Shown one piece after another: positions 36,441 through 48,254 of a DNA stretch of 64,000 nucleotides. The stretch covers positions 30,308-94,307 of the forward strand of contig RCNN01000103.1 of the NCBI GenBank assembly GCA_003667245.1, read 5' to 3'. The stretch comes from Heterostelium multicystogenum (Eukaryota > Evosea > Eumycetozoa > Acytosteliales > Acytosteliaceae). Every line of letters starts with the position of its first letter. Within the stretch, counting starts at the first letter, position 1. Under the pieces are notes generated by a model. The model made no database searches and had not been told where the DNA came from. It was given only the letters and a program-made list of their open reading frames with translations. The position numbers were made by a program, and so were the translations under genes.

Positions 36441-38859
36441 ATGGACACTCAAATCACTGTTTGGATCTACTATAAAAGACCCAAACTCACCAAGCAAGTT
36501 AATAGCAAAAGCTAATTGTGATATTGCCGACGTCAAGTCGTTCTCTGTCAATGAATTTAGCGACTTACAAGGCAAACCAATAGACTCATTTGATCTTGTT
36601 GTATACAATACGGATTCAACAGTCTCAAATCCTCCATTGGCAACAACTACACTCTTGTCATCTGAAATTTTGCCCAAAAACCAACGGTGCTATCCAACTT
36701 CAAGTTAAGTTGATAGTCCCTCCAAATCAACAACGTATGTTCACAACACTCATCAACATAATCTAAAACAAAATTAATTCATTTACTAATCATTTGTTTT
36801 CTTCACTTTTTTCATTCTCTTACTGTTTGATCCACAAAATTCAATAAAGTCTCTAATGAGTCTCGTCTACTAGAGTTCTTACTTCAAACCTACGGAAACC
36901 CTAAATCTCAAGCAAATGTAACTATCTTTTTATTAGTTTGAAAGATTGTTTGTTATTTCACATATTTAACAATCAATTAGCTTACTTATAGTTTCATACC
37001 ATTTGTGGGAAGATCAAATGAAATTTCGAAAATTGTGAACACAATCTCAAGTCGTTACAAGGTTAGACATTCAAACTTAAAATCTGATCAAAATATTGTT
37101 GTCGTAGCAGGTCCTCCTGGCATTGGAAAGAGTCGAATACTTCAAGAAATTCCACAATATTTGAATGAAGTTGATGAGTTGCCAAAAGGAAAAGTCAATA
37201 TTTTCATTACTTTGGGAAGTGGCTCCATTCTAGACCTTCAATCCGAGACACCCAAATCTGCTATTGCCACCAGAATGCTGCACAATTACTTTGTAAGCGG
37301 ACATGATATACCATTTTTATTCTTTGTAAAAAGTCTTCTCAAAATTATACCTCAAAATGATCTCACACCTGATTTTGCACTCTCAGTCATCATCAATCAT
37401 TATCGAACAGTAAATAAGAATGAAGATCTTATGATTACTATTTCATTGGACGAATTCCAGAAGGCTTTAAAGGATAGTCCTGATCCCAGAGAGCGAAGAT
37501 CTTTTCTCAAACAATTAATACTATCTTTGGTAACATTATGCGCTAATATGTTCTTCCAGGAAAACATCCAAAAAAGGACTTTTGTATTTCCGCTTACTGC
37601 TGGAACTATTTTGGATCCAATCGATCATATCATTAGCCAAGATTTTGCACTTCCACATACATATATTTCACTTCCGCTGTTATCAAGAAAGGATTCTCAC
37701 TCTATACTCATAGATTTTCTTTTTAAATCAAACTTGTCAGGTCAAACAATACCCTATTCATTAATTATAGCACTCGATTCTACTGGGGGCTGGCCTAGAC
37801 CCATAGAACTATATCTAAAATCTTTGCTAGCCAATCAATCTCTTATCGATAGGACAAATATACAATACCAACTACTTCCAAACATTGCCGATATTTCTGT
37901 TCGTCGACTATTAGAGTTGATCGTTTCTCTCCTCCAAAGCACATACCCGATTAATGGCTCCTACCAACCATATTTCCTCAATCTAATGGCCCTTGCAATC
38001 ACCGAGTATCCTATTTCAGATCTACTCTCTCCAGCAGTGGGAGCACCTACATTCACCGAACTAGTAAATGATGGAATAATTTTTTTGGAAAACAATATCG
38101 TGAGAATACCATTTATCTTTCTATATTCATACTCATTGTCTTTTACTAACTGTATAAGACAACTAGCAAATTATATAATTGATACTCCAACTCCTGAGAA
38201 TTGGGAGCATTTTGTGGCGCTATATGATCTCGTTAGATGCCAATGTTTTGGTATTCTAGGCGTCCAACCAACATTAGGAGAATTTTATAGAGATGCACAC
38301 TTCTCACACTATCTCATGCAGTTTCTCAAGATGAAATGCCCAACAGGTAAATACAAACATATCTTAATTTTTATCTTTAATATTCTTACACTTTAAATCT
38401 GACTTTAGAAGGAGATTATCTTAAACCACCTGAACGTTTTCCAGAGAATTCAACCTTTGAGTTCAAAAAATATATCACAGTGGAAGTTGGAGAAAGGAGG
38501 TGTCCTATCTAATCCAAGTGGAGGATCCTGTGACTTTGTAATACGTCGACAGATCATGTTTGGAAATGATTGGCGTTGGACTTGGATATTTGGTGACACT
38601 AAATTCACATCCCAAAACAAAATATTGGACATTAGCAATGATGTTATCTCTTCCATTATCAAAGGATTCTTCAATCAAAAAGACATGGATCACAGTAATG
38701 ACTGGATAGTATTCTTCCCAACAAACAGGAAGTCAAAATCTGACATAGACACAATTTTAAAGGGATGCATACGGACACATTATTGTAGCCGATAACAATC
38801 TAAGTTATATCTCTCAACCATTTCGGTTTTTCCTTGAATCACCTACACTAGAGGAATAA
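36441..38859 (+). CDS. Crinkler (CRN)-type protein with P-loop NTPase domain
   Basis: The ATG at 36441 starts MDTQITVWIYYK. After one surplus base near 36514 the header continues KANCDIADVKSFSVNEFSDL, LVVYNTDSTVSNPP and GAIQLQVKLIVPPNQQ, the ubiquitin-like header plan of Crinklers. The donor at 36735 splices to about 36849, giving SRLLEFLLQTYGNPKSQ. A third exon from about 36992 begins FIPFVGRSNEISKIV and contains the P-loop GPPGIGKSR, then SIILDEF-like SLDEFQKAL (Walker B position). Its donor is near 38346 and the last exon runs 38409-38859 with further breaks near 38465 and 38765, ending FRFFLESPTLEE. Crinklers are modular proteins scattered in oomycetes, chytrids, amoebae and plants. Dictyostelid copies are endogenous and of unknown job. 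The reverse strand of the header exon is also open for 79 codons but is a shadow. Confidence 0.7.
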
Positions 38860-39366
38860 AAACACAACAATGAACTTAGTAAAGAGACAGATGATAACTG
38901 TTCTCAATGTGGAATGCGTACATACAGTTGACGGATCAAATGTACTCACTTTGAACTGTCCACAAACATCTTATCCTTATCCGTTTTCTTCAATAATCTA
39001 ACAATAAATCCAGTTTTTTCATAAACTAATTATTTTTCCCTTTTAATTATATTCAACGACTCTACTTCTACCTTCATGAAGAAAGGAAATAGTGGAATAA
39101 ATGTATAAATAATGTTGTTCACAAATGGAAGACGCTAAGCGAAATCCGACCAATGTTTCATTAGTCCAAAGTGAGCAGCGCAAGTGATGGGAGATTCAAT
39201 GTGTGCGATTAATAACAGACCTAGATAGAATAAATTGAATAAAGAATGATGAAGTATGTTTACGATTTAATTTATGAATACACTTGTTAAATTTAGAGTT
39301 TTAATGTCTTTTTAAAGATTTTTTGATTTTCTAAAGATATAAACTAAGCTGTTTTTAATAGTTAGT
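38860..39366. other. Intergenic, convergent spacer
   Basis: Spacer between the Crinkler gene (plus) and SKP1 (minus). No coding or RNA feature seen. Confidence 0.4.
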
Positions 39367-40264
39367 TTAGTTACCCTTGTCCTCACACCATTCGTTTTCT
39401 TTTCTAATTTGCTCTTCTTCTTCTGGGGTGAAATCGTTCTTGATGTTGAAAATCTTTCTAATTTCTTCTGGTGTCTTTCCTCTGATCATGTTGGCAACAG
39501 TCTTACAGGTGACGTCCAAAAGTGGCTTGATATCCAAATAGTTAGCAGCCAAGATCAACTCGAAAAGGGTTGGTTGGTCAACCTTGCAGTATTCACGGTC
39601 CCATGGTGGGATGTCATCCAAACGCTTCTCATCCTTCTTGTCGTCTTGTTGTGGGTTGGGTGTTCGTGGTGGTGTTTGCAGTATTCCAAGACCTTCTCCA
39701 AGATGGCAGAAGTTACATTTGGCAATGGGATTGGAGTATCAGTCTCACCGATATCTAAAATTCAAAAAATTACCAAATGATTAATATATTTTAAATATCA
39801 ATACAAGTAAAAACAGTTGATTGAATGTAAAAATAAAAACCCCAAATATCAAAACAAATATCTATCTTTTTTTTTTGTTTTTTTATAAAAAATAATAAAT
39901 AATTATTTTATCCTTAAAATCGCACAAATATATATATTCTAACTGTATGTTAAACTATTCTTGTGATAATTGAAATATATATATATATATATAAAAGAAA
40001 ACATGTTGATTTCGTAGTGGACCACCAAACCAATTTGATGTGATGGCAGGTTTAACTTATGTGTTGTTGTTGTTGTTTAGATATATGAAATCAATAGTAC
40101 TTGTTTCATCAATCAAAGGATGTCAATCAATCTAATTAATAAGAGATTAGTGATAAAATACCTTCTAACATGTGCTTAATGGTGACGGCCATACAGGCGA
40201 TGTCACGCTCGACTTCGAAAACTTTTTCATCGGAAGACTCTAATTTGACGGTGGTAGCTGACAT
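39367..40264 (-). CDS. skp1: SKP1, SCF ubiquitin ligase adaptor
   Basis: Exons 40264-40162 and 39754-39367. The sequence runs [20 protein letters not shown], then [80 protein letters not shown] and [20 protein letters not shown]. This is a full SKP1/BTB fold ending in the F-box-binding helices. The Pro in NDFTPEEE is the residue that in Dictyostelium Skp1 is hydroxylated by PhyA and then glycosylated, making it an oxygen-sensing target; that is established for the genus, not shown here. One surplus C near 39652 breaks the EHPTPQQDD loop. Intron 1 is about 400 bp, long for this window, and contains an AT dinucleotide run. Confidence 0.95.
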
Positions 40265-41697
40265 TTTGTTGTTATATTATAATATAAGTATAATTAATAT
40301 ATATAGATAGATAAAAGAAGAAATATAACAAGTGTAGGTGATATTAAAAATAAAACTGTGTGAAGAAGAAAATCAAGTGTATTAAAAAATTACAAAAAAA
40401 ACAAAATAAATTAATTTTAATTAGTAGAAATTGAAAATAATTAAAACCTCATAGTGAGGGGACAATAAATACATTAAATTTGGGCACAGATGAATCTTTT
40501 TTTTCAAAAATTTTCTCAACCTGTAAAAAAAACGGATGTGCTGGAAGATGGAGGGTACAGAGATGATGATGTTGTTGGTTAAATAGAAAAAAAATAGAAT
40601 AATATTTTTATTGGAACACAAAGTGAGTCGTGACCAACTTAAGTCATGACTTGTGGCTCAACTTCATAAGGAAAGGACTTACTTAAATTTCTCTTCAAAT
40701 TGATTGACGGATGATATGGTTGTTGTTGTTTATATGATGTCGACTCTCCTCCTTGACAAACAAAGAATTGGATTCTCCTTGATTTTAGTCTCAATCTATT
40801 AAGATCTTAATGGGTGCAATTTTACAAATATCAGATTCCAATTTAAAAATCCAACTTAAAATCATACATTAATCACAAAGTATTATTAAATATTTATCTG
40901 ATCTTGTTTCTTGTGTGTTATGAACATATTAGCAATCACTAAACCTATATATCATGCCATGAATTTCGAGTATATGTCATCTAATTAAGGAATCATCACT
41001 ACTAATTAACACTGAGAGTATATTAAAATGGACTCGAATTCCTAAATGAAATGAATAAATTGTTGGAATATCCTTATAGATCGCAAATAGTGATGTGATG
41101 AATGTCGATCCTAACATCCATCATCCTAAGTTATACAAGTAGATTTAAATTAACACATCAAATACAAAAAACATCTTGGAACCATAAGGTTATGTGACAT
41201 TTATATTGAAATTGATCAATCCAAAGTCTCAGAATCAGGTGCAGTTTTAGTTGTTGTTTACATTAACTCATACCATAATAATAATAATGGAAATCTTAGG
41301 ATGTCAGAATAAAGGGAGATAGTACTATCAATCATCGAATTCTGTGATAGATATTCTTTCTTTCATCAATCATATGAACACACATTTTGAATGGACCAAT
41401 CATACAACCAATTCCAATTGCTCCTCACAGCCTATCCTTCATGCATTTCGTTCGTTTTGTCACCTACAAATTTATTTTATTTAATTTTAAATTAGTTAGT
41501 TTTTGGCAATTTTTTTTAATTTTTTTTAGTTTAGTTTTACTCGATCAAAAGTAATAACTTTCGTTTCTCTCATTTCTCTTATTTTTATTTATTTTTATAA
41601 ATATATTTATCAATCGATTCGATTCAATTCAATCCAATCCATTATTATTTATTTACGAGTAAAAATCAAATATTTATATATATAAAGAAAAAAGAAA
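40265..41697. other. Intergenic 1.4 kb, no gene seen
   Basis: Divergent spacer between SKP1 and MRTO4. It contains a 12-bp perfect palindrome aagtcatgactt near 40641 with weak flanking dyad (gtgagtcgtgac ... gtggctcaac). No convincing ORF; a 66-codon minus frame is spacer-like. Confidence 0.45.
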
Positions 41698-42591
41698 ATG
41701 GTACAATCAAAAAGAAGTAAAGCCGTTTCTTTAACCAGAGTCACAAAGAACCCAGATCAAAAGAAGAAGAAGCTTGTCAGTACAGTCAGAGAGTGTGTCG
41801 ATGAATATAAAACTATCTATTTGATTTCATTCGATAATGTCCGTAACAATCACTTGAAGCAAGCTAGAGCCGACTGGCCAAACAGCAGATTCCTATTCGG
41901 AAAGAAGAAAGTTTTGTCTGTCGGTTTGGGTCGTTCCGACAGTGACGAACACAAGCCAGGTCTTTCAAAATTATCAGAGGTACTATTAAGCATTATCAAT
42001 CTATCCTAAAGGTTACTTGCTTACTAATTTTTTTGTATTAATTCATAGAACTTACAAAGCTCAGGAGAATGTTGTTTATTTTTCACAAATGATTCTAAAG
42101 ATACAGTTTTGTCGTATGTCATCCATTGAAATTGAAATCTAATTGACAAGAAGCAATGCCAGCTTCGTTAAAGAATATTTTTATTAATACAAGTTGATCG
42201 ACTGATTGGTTATTCTAGATATTTTAATACATATAGCGAAGTTGATTTTGCAAGAGCAGGATTTGTACCATCAGAAACAATTACTTTAAAACAAGGACCA
42301 ATTGACATGACACACACACAAGAGCCATATCTACGTAGACTAGGTATGCCAACTTCATTGAAGAACGGTGTTATTATTTTGGAGAGAGATTTCGAGCTTT
42401 GCGAGAGTGGAGTCGCTCTCTCCCCAGACCAAGCCAGACTTTTGCAATTGTTTGACCACAAGATTTCCGAATTTAAATTTATCTTGCTCGGATACTGGCA
42501 AGATGGTGAATACACCGCTTTACAAGAACAACCAACCTCCGTAAAATCTGAAGATATGCAGGATGATGATGACAACGAAGATGATGAATAA
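41698..42591 (+). CDS. mrto4: mRNA turnover protein 4 homologue (MRTO4/Mrt4)
   Basis: Exons 41698-41979, 42049-42113 and 42219-42591 give 239 residues, the same length as human MRTO4 as I recall it, frame-clean. It starts MVQSKRSKAVSLTRVTKN, then YLISFDNVRNNHLKQARADW, RFLFGKKKVLSVGLGRS, GECCLFFTNDSKDTV, YSEVDFARAGFVPSE, PYLRRLGMPTSLKNGVI and LSPDQARLLQLFDHKISEFK. An acidic tail closes it. Mrt4 is a nucleolar paralogue of ribosomal P0 that occupies the stalk site of pre-60S particles until replaced by P0. Confidence 0.95.
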
Positions 42592-43207
42592 ACAAACGAT
42601 CATCTGGTAAAAAATACACTAAAATAAATAATTATTAATTTTCAAATTAATCCATCTCTCTATATTTCCAAAATTATTTGATTGGTTTGGTTTGCCAAAA
42701 AACAAAACAAAACAACAAATACACAATTATCAAACACACACATTTATATGTATGAATATTGTATATTATGGTTACACAAACTTAGGAGTTTTAGTTATTG
42801 TTTTTAAAAAGGTGGATAGATATTTAAGTGATTTGTTATTATTGTTGACTTTGTCATTGTTGTGGGTTATATTGTCAATTTTATATGTTTCTTCAATTGT
42901 GGATTAAAATACAATATTTAGTTTGCCATTTGAATTTCATAGGATTTACCTAACATTATAACTTTGTTCTATTTTGTTCTATTACATGTATAATTTGTAT
43001 AAATGGCAATTGGGGACAATGACATTAATAACAAGATTATTATTTATTAATAATCCATATTGTCAATAACAATCAATTATTCATTATTTTAACGAAAGAA
43101 GAAACTATTTAAAGGATGAGTTCAATAAGTTAATATCATATCAATTCAATTCAATTAATATATATAAATACAAAAGTATAGTTCTTGAAAATAAACCAAA
43201 GTTAGAA
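42592..43207. other. Intergenic, no gene seen
   Basis: AT-rich spacer. A 71-codon open frame at 42692-42907 has spacer composition and is not called. The last 70 bases form the promoter of the CBM49 gene. Confidence 0.4.
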
Positions 43208-43666
43208 ATGAAGGTTGCAGTTTTTGCTATGTTGTTGGTCGCTATGACCTGTTTGTCTGCTGCTAATGCCTATATTGGTAAATGTGACTCAAGCAAGTGT
43301 GGTGTTGGTCAAGTATGTATCTGTGATGACGGTGTCAGCCACTGTGTGCTCCAAGATGACTGCCATGATGTAGCCATTGTCCAAACCATCGAAAGCAGCT
43401 GGGTAAACAACGGTCAAACCTTCACTTTATACCGTGTTCACGTCTTCAACTACGGATCTAGAACCTTGAAGAACATTGCCATCGGAACTGATTGCACCTT
43501 GGATCCACGTGATCAAAGCTCAGTCTGGAACATCGAATACCACCACGGAGTCTTCTCACTTCCATCCTACGGTAAAGGTATTGCCAACGGTAAGGAGTTC
43601 GTCTTTGGATACATTGACCGTGGAATGAGAGCACCAAACCTCTACATCCTTGCCCTCGAATATTAA
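43208..43666 (+). CDS. Secreted CBM49 cellulose-binding domain protein
   Basis: Single exon, 152 residues. Signal peptide MKVAVFAMLLVAMTCLSAANA, with cleavage likely after NA. A short Cys cluster follows (KCDSSKCGVGQVCICDDG, HCVLQDDC), which looks like a follistatin-like knot. Residues about 57-152 are a CBM49 domain: ESSWVNNGQTFTLYRVHVFN, YGSRTLKNIAIGTDCTL, FSLPSYGKGIANGKEFVFGY. Aromatic residues expected to stack on sugar are present (two Trp, several Tyr and Phe). Such proteins sit in the cellulose-rich stalk tube, spore coat or slime sheath of dictyostelids. Codon use is biased to GC-ending codons relative to neighbours, suggesting strong expression. Confidence 0.9.
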   Translation: MKVAVFAMLLVAMTCLSAANAYIGKCDSSKCGVGQVCICDDGVSHCVLQDDCHDVAIVQTIESSWVNNGQTFTLYRVHVFNYGSRTLKNIAIGTDCTLDPRDQSSVWNIEYHHGVFSLPSYGKGIANGKEFVFGYIDRGMRAPNLYILALEY

Positions 43667-43874
43667 ATCTCCTTTTAACTGGATTTCACACATTTTGTTC
43701 ACTGTGCCAACCAAAATTAATTAAATTAAAAATAAAAATCTAAAAAACGAGTGCTATCCACAGTCAGTCGACAGGAAACATTCGTTTTTAATCCCAACAT
43801 ATCTTTTGACTAAATCAGCATTTATTTGATCGATCAATCATCCATATTATATAGATATATAATATAAATAGATC

Positions 43875-46274
43875 ATGGGAAAGATTACAAATAATAAGAA
43901 GGTTTATAGAGTCGATCCTATTACTGGTGGTGGAGCTCAGTCTGCTGTCAATGACGAAGATAACAGCAATAGTATGATGAGCGATGACACTGGTAAGATG
44001 CTCTATGACCAAGTGTTGAACGCTACTTCTTCTCTTTCTGATGACCCACAAGAGTTGCTCAAGATGATCGACGACCAGAATCCCAACCAGCGTGATCTTG
44101 CTTTGAGAACAATTGCTGAGCTCATCGTCGAAAACAACTCATTCACTCAAAAGAGTATTCTTTCCAACAAAGACAACCTCGTCAGAATCATCAAGAGAAC
44201 ATCTGACCCTGAGGCACAAGTTGCTGTCACCGCAATGGGTGCACTAAGGTAACTATCCAATATTGGAGCATCCCACCCATAGGATTGACACAACATGAAC
44301 AAATGTACTAATTCAAACAAAGAAATCTTACAATCATGCATCCCGAAGCATGTGATATCTTGATCTCAGCCGATATTCTCACTACTTTAATTTCAAACTT
44401 TAACAAATCACTCGAGCATATCAGTACCGTTCAAAACAACAAGTATAGCAGTGGCACAGCACTGGAGAATCAACATATTCTAATGCAAACCTTGTCGCTA
44501 CTAACTAACATTTGGTATGTGGTTTTCAACTACTTTGTGCAAACTAACTTCATCTAACTGGCTTATCTTTGTCGCTCCTCTCTCATAGTGAGGTATCGGA
44601 TGTAGCTTTTGAAATGGTATCTAAATCTATCACTACACATTTCGTAAAGCTGTTCCAATTGTTGATTGGACATGCTTTGTTTTTAGAGGAGTTGGTATTC
44701 TATATCTGCGAGTTTCTTTCGATCATCACTGAAAACAACGCTGCATTGTCAATGTTAGTTGGAAACGACTTGCTCCTCCAACTCTACAAGTGTGTAAGCG
44801 AGTCGAATATGTCAATCAAGTTGTTGTCACTCATCTCTGTTACTCTCTTGAACATTGGTTCACTGTACAATCGTGATAAAGTAGTCGAGTTGATCACACC
44901 ACTCCTCCTACCCGCATTTACCAACTTCCAGCCAGTTACAGCACTCCTCACTATCAAGGAGAAGCGTTTGGAAATGAAAGACATTGCAAACAACACTCAA
45001 GAAGAAGAAGATGTACCCATCGAGGAGGATACTATTGTAGAGGATGGTGATGACGATGACGAAGAGCAAATGGAAACAGCTGATACTACGGCCAATATTA
45101 AAGAAGAAACAAAGAGAGCAAAGAGTGAGGCTATTACCTTTGAGAATGAAGCAGAGAAGCTTGAAGAGAAATGGAAAGACTCACTCTCTGCACAGCAAAC
45201 AGCCATTGAAATCTTTACCAATATACTTAGCGACGACGGTCAACAGCAACCCACCGACAACCCATACGACGAAGACGACAAATTCCTCGATGTACAAGAC
45301 ATCGAGTCTGCACACGACCAAGATGTATCACAATTAATCAAATATTTAGAACGTACTACTTTATTAGCAAATGTAAGTTGTATTTCATTCGAAGGTGATA
45401 GAGGAGGTCAACACTTACTTATAATAATTAATTATATTGTGATAGTTAATCGATTTGGTCGAATCCATTGAATTACAAGACATCACCAAGATTGTAAAGG
45501 AATGCACAGATTTGATGCCATTGGCAGTTTCATTAAAGACAATGTATAAGAGAGCTATTCAATGTTTATCAAATCTTTTAATCTCTTTCAGTAAAGAGAG
45601 TATCCACTCACATCAACGACTATGGGATCTCATGTTGAAGATCTCATCACATTCCATTCACAACGGACAAATCTCACAGGCAAAGACTGAGATTGAACAA
45701 TTAGAAATTGCAACCAGCTCACTATGGTCACTCATGAGAAACAACTCTTCTATTGGTTTTGTAAGTATATTATTATATTACATTTAGGTTTGATTGATTG
45801 ATCGATTGATCGATTGACTGATTGGTTTTTCTAACATTGTAATGGCTATTCATTTATGATCTACAGAGTAGTTTAGATGAGATTAAAAATATTTTGTTTA
45901 TCGCAAGTAATGCACCAACATTGGTAAAGACCAACTTGATTGGTATGATTGGTTTGATGGGACAAAAGGATATGTGCAAGCCAATCCTCAATCAAATCGG
46001 ACAGTTGTTCGTCTACTGTTTGGCCAACGACCAGAACGCCGAAGTTATTGCAGAGACACTTAACTCAATCTTTGACGTATTTGCAGAGCCACCAGTCAAC
46101 CAAGTATTTAAAGAACTCAACATGATGTCCACTCTAGAGCAATACGTTCCAATCTTGCGTAACAAGATTAGAACTGACAAGAAGAAGTTAGATCGTCAGC
46201 TACTCGATCGTCTCGATGAATCTAGAATCAATTTGACCAGATTCATCCAGTACAAAAAGCAACAAAAGTATTAA
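43875..46274 (+). CDS. heatr3: HEAT repeat-containing protein 3 / Syo1 homologue
   Basis: Five exons, 43875-44248, 44323-44514, 44589-45372, 45446-45760 and 45867-46274, join in frame to exactly 690 residues with no error. N-terminal armadillo/HEAT repeats include NQRDLALRTIAELIVENNSF and DPEAQVAVTAMGALRNLTIM. A central acidic, Lys-rich insertion (about 45000-45200) matches the loop of Syo1. The C-terminal repeats contain LANDQNAEVIAETLNSIFDV and end RLDESRINLTRFIQYKKQQK, the family's closing helix. Syo1/HEATR3 is the symportin that co-imports ribosomal proteins uL18 (RPL5) and uL5 (RPL11) for the 5S RNP. Confidence 0.92.
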
Positions 46275-46666
46275 AATAACAATCACACAAAATATAGATA
46301 TTAGTAAATCTTCATTGAATCAAATATGATTGATTGGTTGTGGGGGTGATCGATCAGAACTCAAGATCTTTGATATTTTAATTTTGCGAAAACTATTGGA
46401 AACTAAAAGTACCAACCAAACCATAATTAATAATAATTTTATGATGATGGTGATTCTTAATGTTGGATCCAAAGAATGTTCATCGGGATTGGCCGATTAC
46501 TTGAAAACAAATGAAGACTCCATCATCCTTTATGTAGAAGATTATCTCTACGATTGTTTCAATTACAAGTAATTAGTTACCATTCCTATTTATATATTTA
46601 TTAAACATGTTTTACTTTTCCACATCTGACTTATAGATGTATTTTATTGATTGATTGGGTGTGAGT
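46275..46666. other. Convergent spacer, possible small ORF
   Basis: An open frame from an ATG near 46441 to 46572 (about 43 codons, ending YLYDCFNYK) is somewhat less AT-rich than the flanks but has no supporting feature. I treat it as undecided. Confidence 0.3.
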
Positions 46667-47341
46667 TTAGAATAATAAATCGGTTGGTCTATTTGATAAA
46701 TAGGTGGAGATTGATGGAATTGTCTCAAAGGTTGTTTTGAATTGGGTCAAAGTTGGATAGTTGTCAATGATCTCTTTGTATCCCTTGGAATAAAGATTCT
46801 CAAGAACATAGAAAGCATTGGCATCGGCAGCAGTGATCTTTGATCCAACAAAGTATTTACCTCCATTCTCTGAGAGAATCTTCTCCCATGCTCCAAGGAA
46901 TCTTGGAAGTGTTTCGTTCTTGTATTTCAATTTCTTTTCCTCAGTGTCGTTGGTGAAGATAGGTGAAGTAATATCAATGGCTGCCTGTGAAATTGAAAGG
47001 ACCTTTGTTCTGTCTATTAATGAATCTCCAGCCAAATTGTATTTGTTGGCAATATAATATTCAATTGCAAGTGATTGTGCAATTTCAAAATCTCCATCAA
47101 TGAAGTATGGCAATTGTTTATATGTAGCCTTTTGCTTGAACTCATCGTTGAATGGGAGTGCATGTCTAACATCATTAAATTGAACACCAGCCAAAGTCAA
47201 AAGGAGTCTGCTAGTTTCACCTCTTCCACGACCATTGAACTAAAATCAAGTAGAAAATTATTATTAATTATAATTATAGTTGATTAATATGAATTTAAAA
47301 ACTTTACTTACATAGTGAAGAGTTGGGATTTGATTGGACAT
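46667..47341 (-). CDS. Glutathione S-transferase (alpha/sigma-type)
   Basis: Exons 47341-47312 and 47239-46667 give 200 residues, frame-clean. MSNQIPTLHYFNGRGRGETS carries the N-terminal Tyr/Arg motif of the GSH site. QLPYFIDGDFEIAQSLAIEY is the cis-Pro and SNAIL-equivalent (QS) segment, and ITAADANAFYVLENLY is the C-terminal N-capping box (normally T-x2-D). Conjugates glutathione to electrophiles or acts as prostaglandin-D-synthase-like; substrate cannot be told from sequence. Intron directly after residue 10, as is common in dictyostelid GSTs. Confidence 0.92.
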
Positions 47342-48121
47342 TTTTAAATTTTAATAGTAAATTATAGATTATAAATAATTATAGTAGAATTTGGATAGAT
47401 TATTTATTTATTGTATGTATGTATCTATGTTTGAATGATTTATTTATTCCGGAATTGATTGCTATTTATATCCATGGTTGTTTGATTCTACTTCCTTCTA
47501 ATGAAAATTCAGATACACACATCAATTTGGTTCTTCTATCCCTTCTAGAATTTGGTTTTATTCTGGATTTTCAAAATGAATTGGGGGTGACAATCAAAAT
47601 TCTTCTTTTTTTTATTTACTAATGGCAAATTAAACTTTTAACATTTGCCTAAAATAAATGAAAGCAAATTAAACAAATATCTAAATTTTAAATTGCTTCT
47701 AAATAAAATTTTATCAGTTTTAGATAATAATGTTAGAACTTGTTTATTAATATTAGCTAATATTTATTTAGAATAGAAATTCTTAATTCTAGGTGTGCTA
47801 AATGAAGGTATTTGAAGATAAACTATCGTTGAATGAATGCATTCGAATTGATAGTATCTTATAATAACAAATTATTAAAGGAGAAATCTGGATTGATTCT
47901 TACTACTCGAAGTATTCTCTTTTCCAGGTTACCCAGGTTCAAATCTTTTTATATTAATCTGATATGGTACAGGCTAACCCAGACTTGGGTAGGTTGGAGA
48001 TATTAGAATAGTTTTAAAGTGCTTTTTAGTGAAGATGGGTAGAGCAGTTAATTTATGAACAATAGAGATCCTTATTTTATTAGTATGTTACCTGCTGAGA
48101 CAATTTTGAAAACACCAAAAT
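47342..48121. other. Intergenic, upstream of tRNA gene
   Basis: 780 bp without a supported gene. A 67-codon plus frame (47419-47622) is spacer-like. Confidence 0.4.
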
Positions 48122-48193
48122 GCCCAGTTAGCTCAGTCGGTAGAGCGCAAGGCTTTTAACCTTGTGGTCGGGGTTCGAGCCCCCCATTGGGCG
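48122..48193 (+). tRNA. tRNA-Lys (UUU anticodon)
   Basis: Intronless cloverleaf: acceptor gcccagt pairs with attgggc (one G-T pair), followed by discriminator G at 48193. The D arm is gctcagtcggtagagc and the anticodon stem caagg/ccttg encloses loop cttttaa with anticodon TTT. The T arm is ggggttcgagcccc. A-box (tagctcagtcgg) and B-box (ggttcgagccc) are intact, and an oligo-T terminator follows. Confidence 0.97.
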
Positions 48194-48199
48194 AATTAA

Positions 48200-48211
48200 T
48201 TTTTTGTTTTT
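48200..48211 (+). terminator. RNA polymerase III oligo-T terminator
   Basis: Six T, one G, five T beginning 7 bases after the tRNA 3' end. It runs directly into a perfect hairpin (8-bp stem ttttgccg/cggcaaaa, loop caag, 48208-48227). Confidence 0.8.
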
Positions 48212-48254
48212 GCCGCAAGCGGCAAAACATCTCCCTCCTTTTTCAAAAAAAAAA

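Noticed and set aside
36438..36677. 79-codon minus-strand frame
   Set aside because: Antisense of the Crinkler header exon; plus strand has splice sites and coding continuity.
40421..40621. 66-codon minus-strand frame upstream of SKP1
   Set aside because: Spacer-like Phe/Ile/Asn composition in a 1.4-kb AT-rich region, no further support.
42692..42907. 71-codon hydrophobic plus-strand frame after MRTO4
   Set aside because: AT-rich leucine/isoleucine codons as expected from spacer; no splice or family evidence.
47419..47622. 67-codon plus-strand frame next to the GST promoter
   Set aside because: Low coding character and no recognisable feature.
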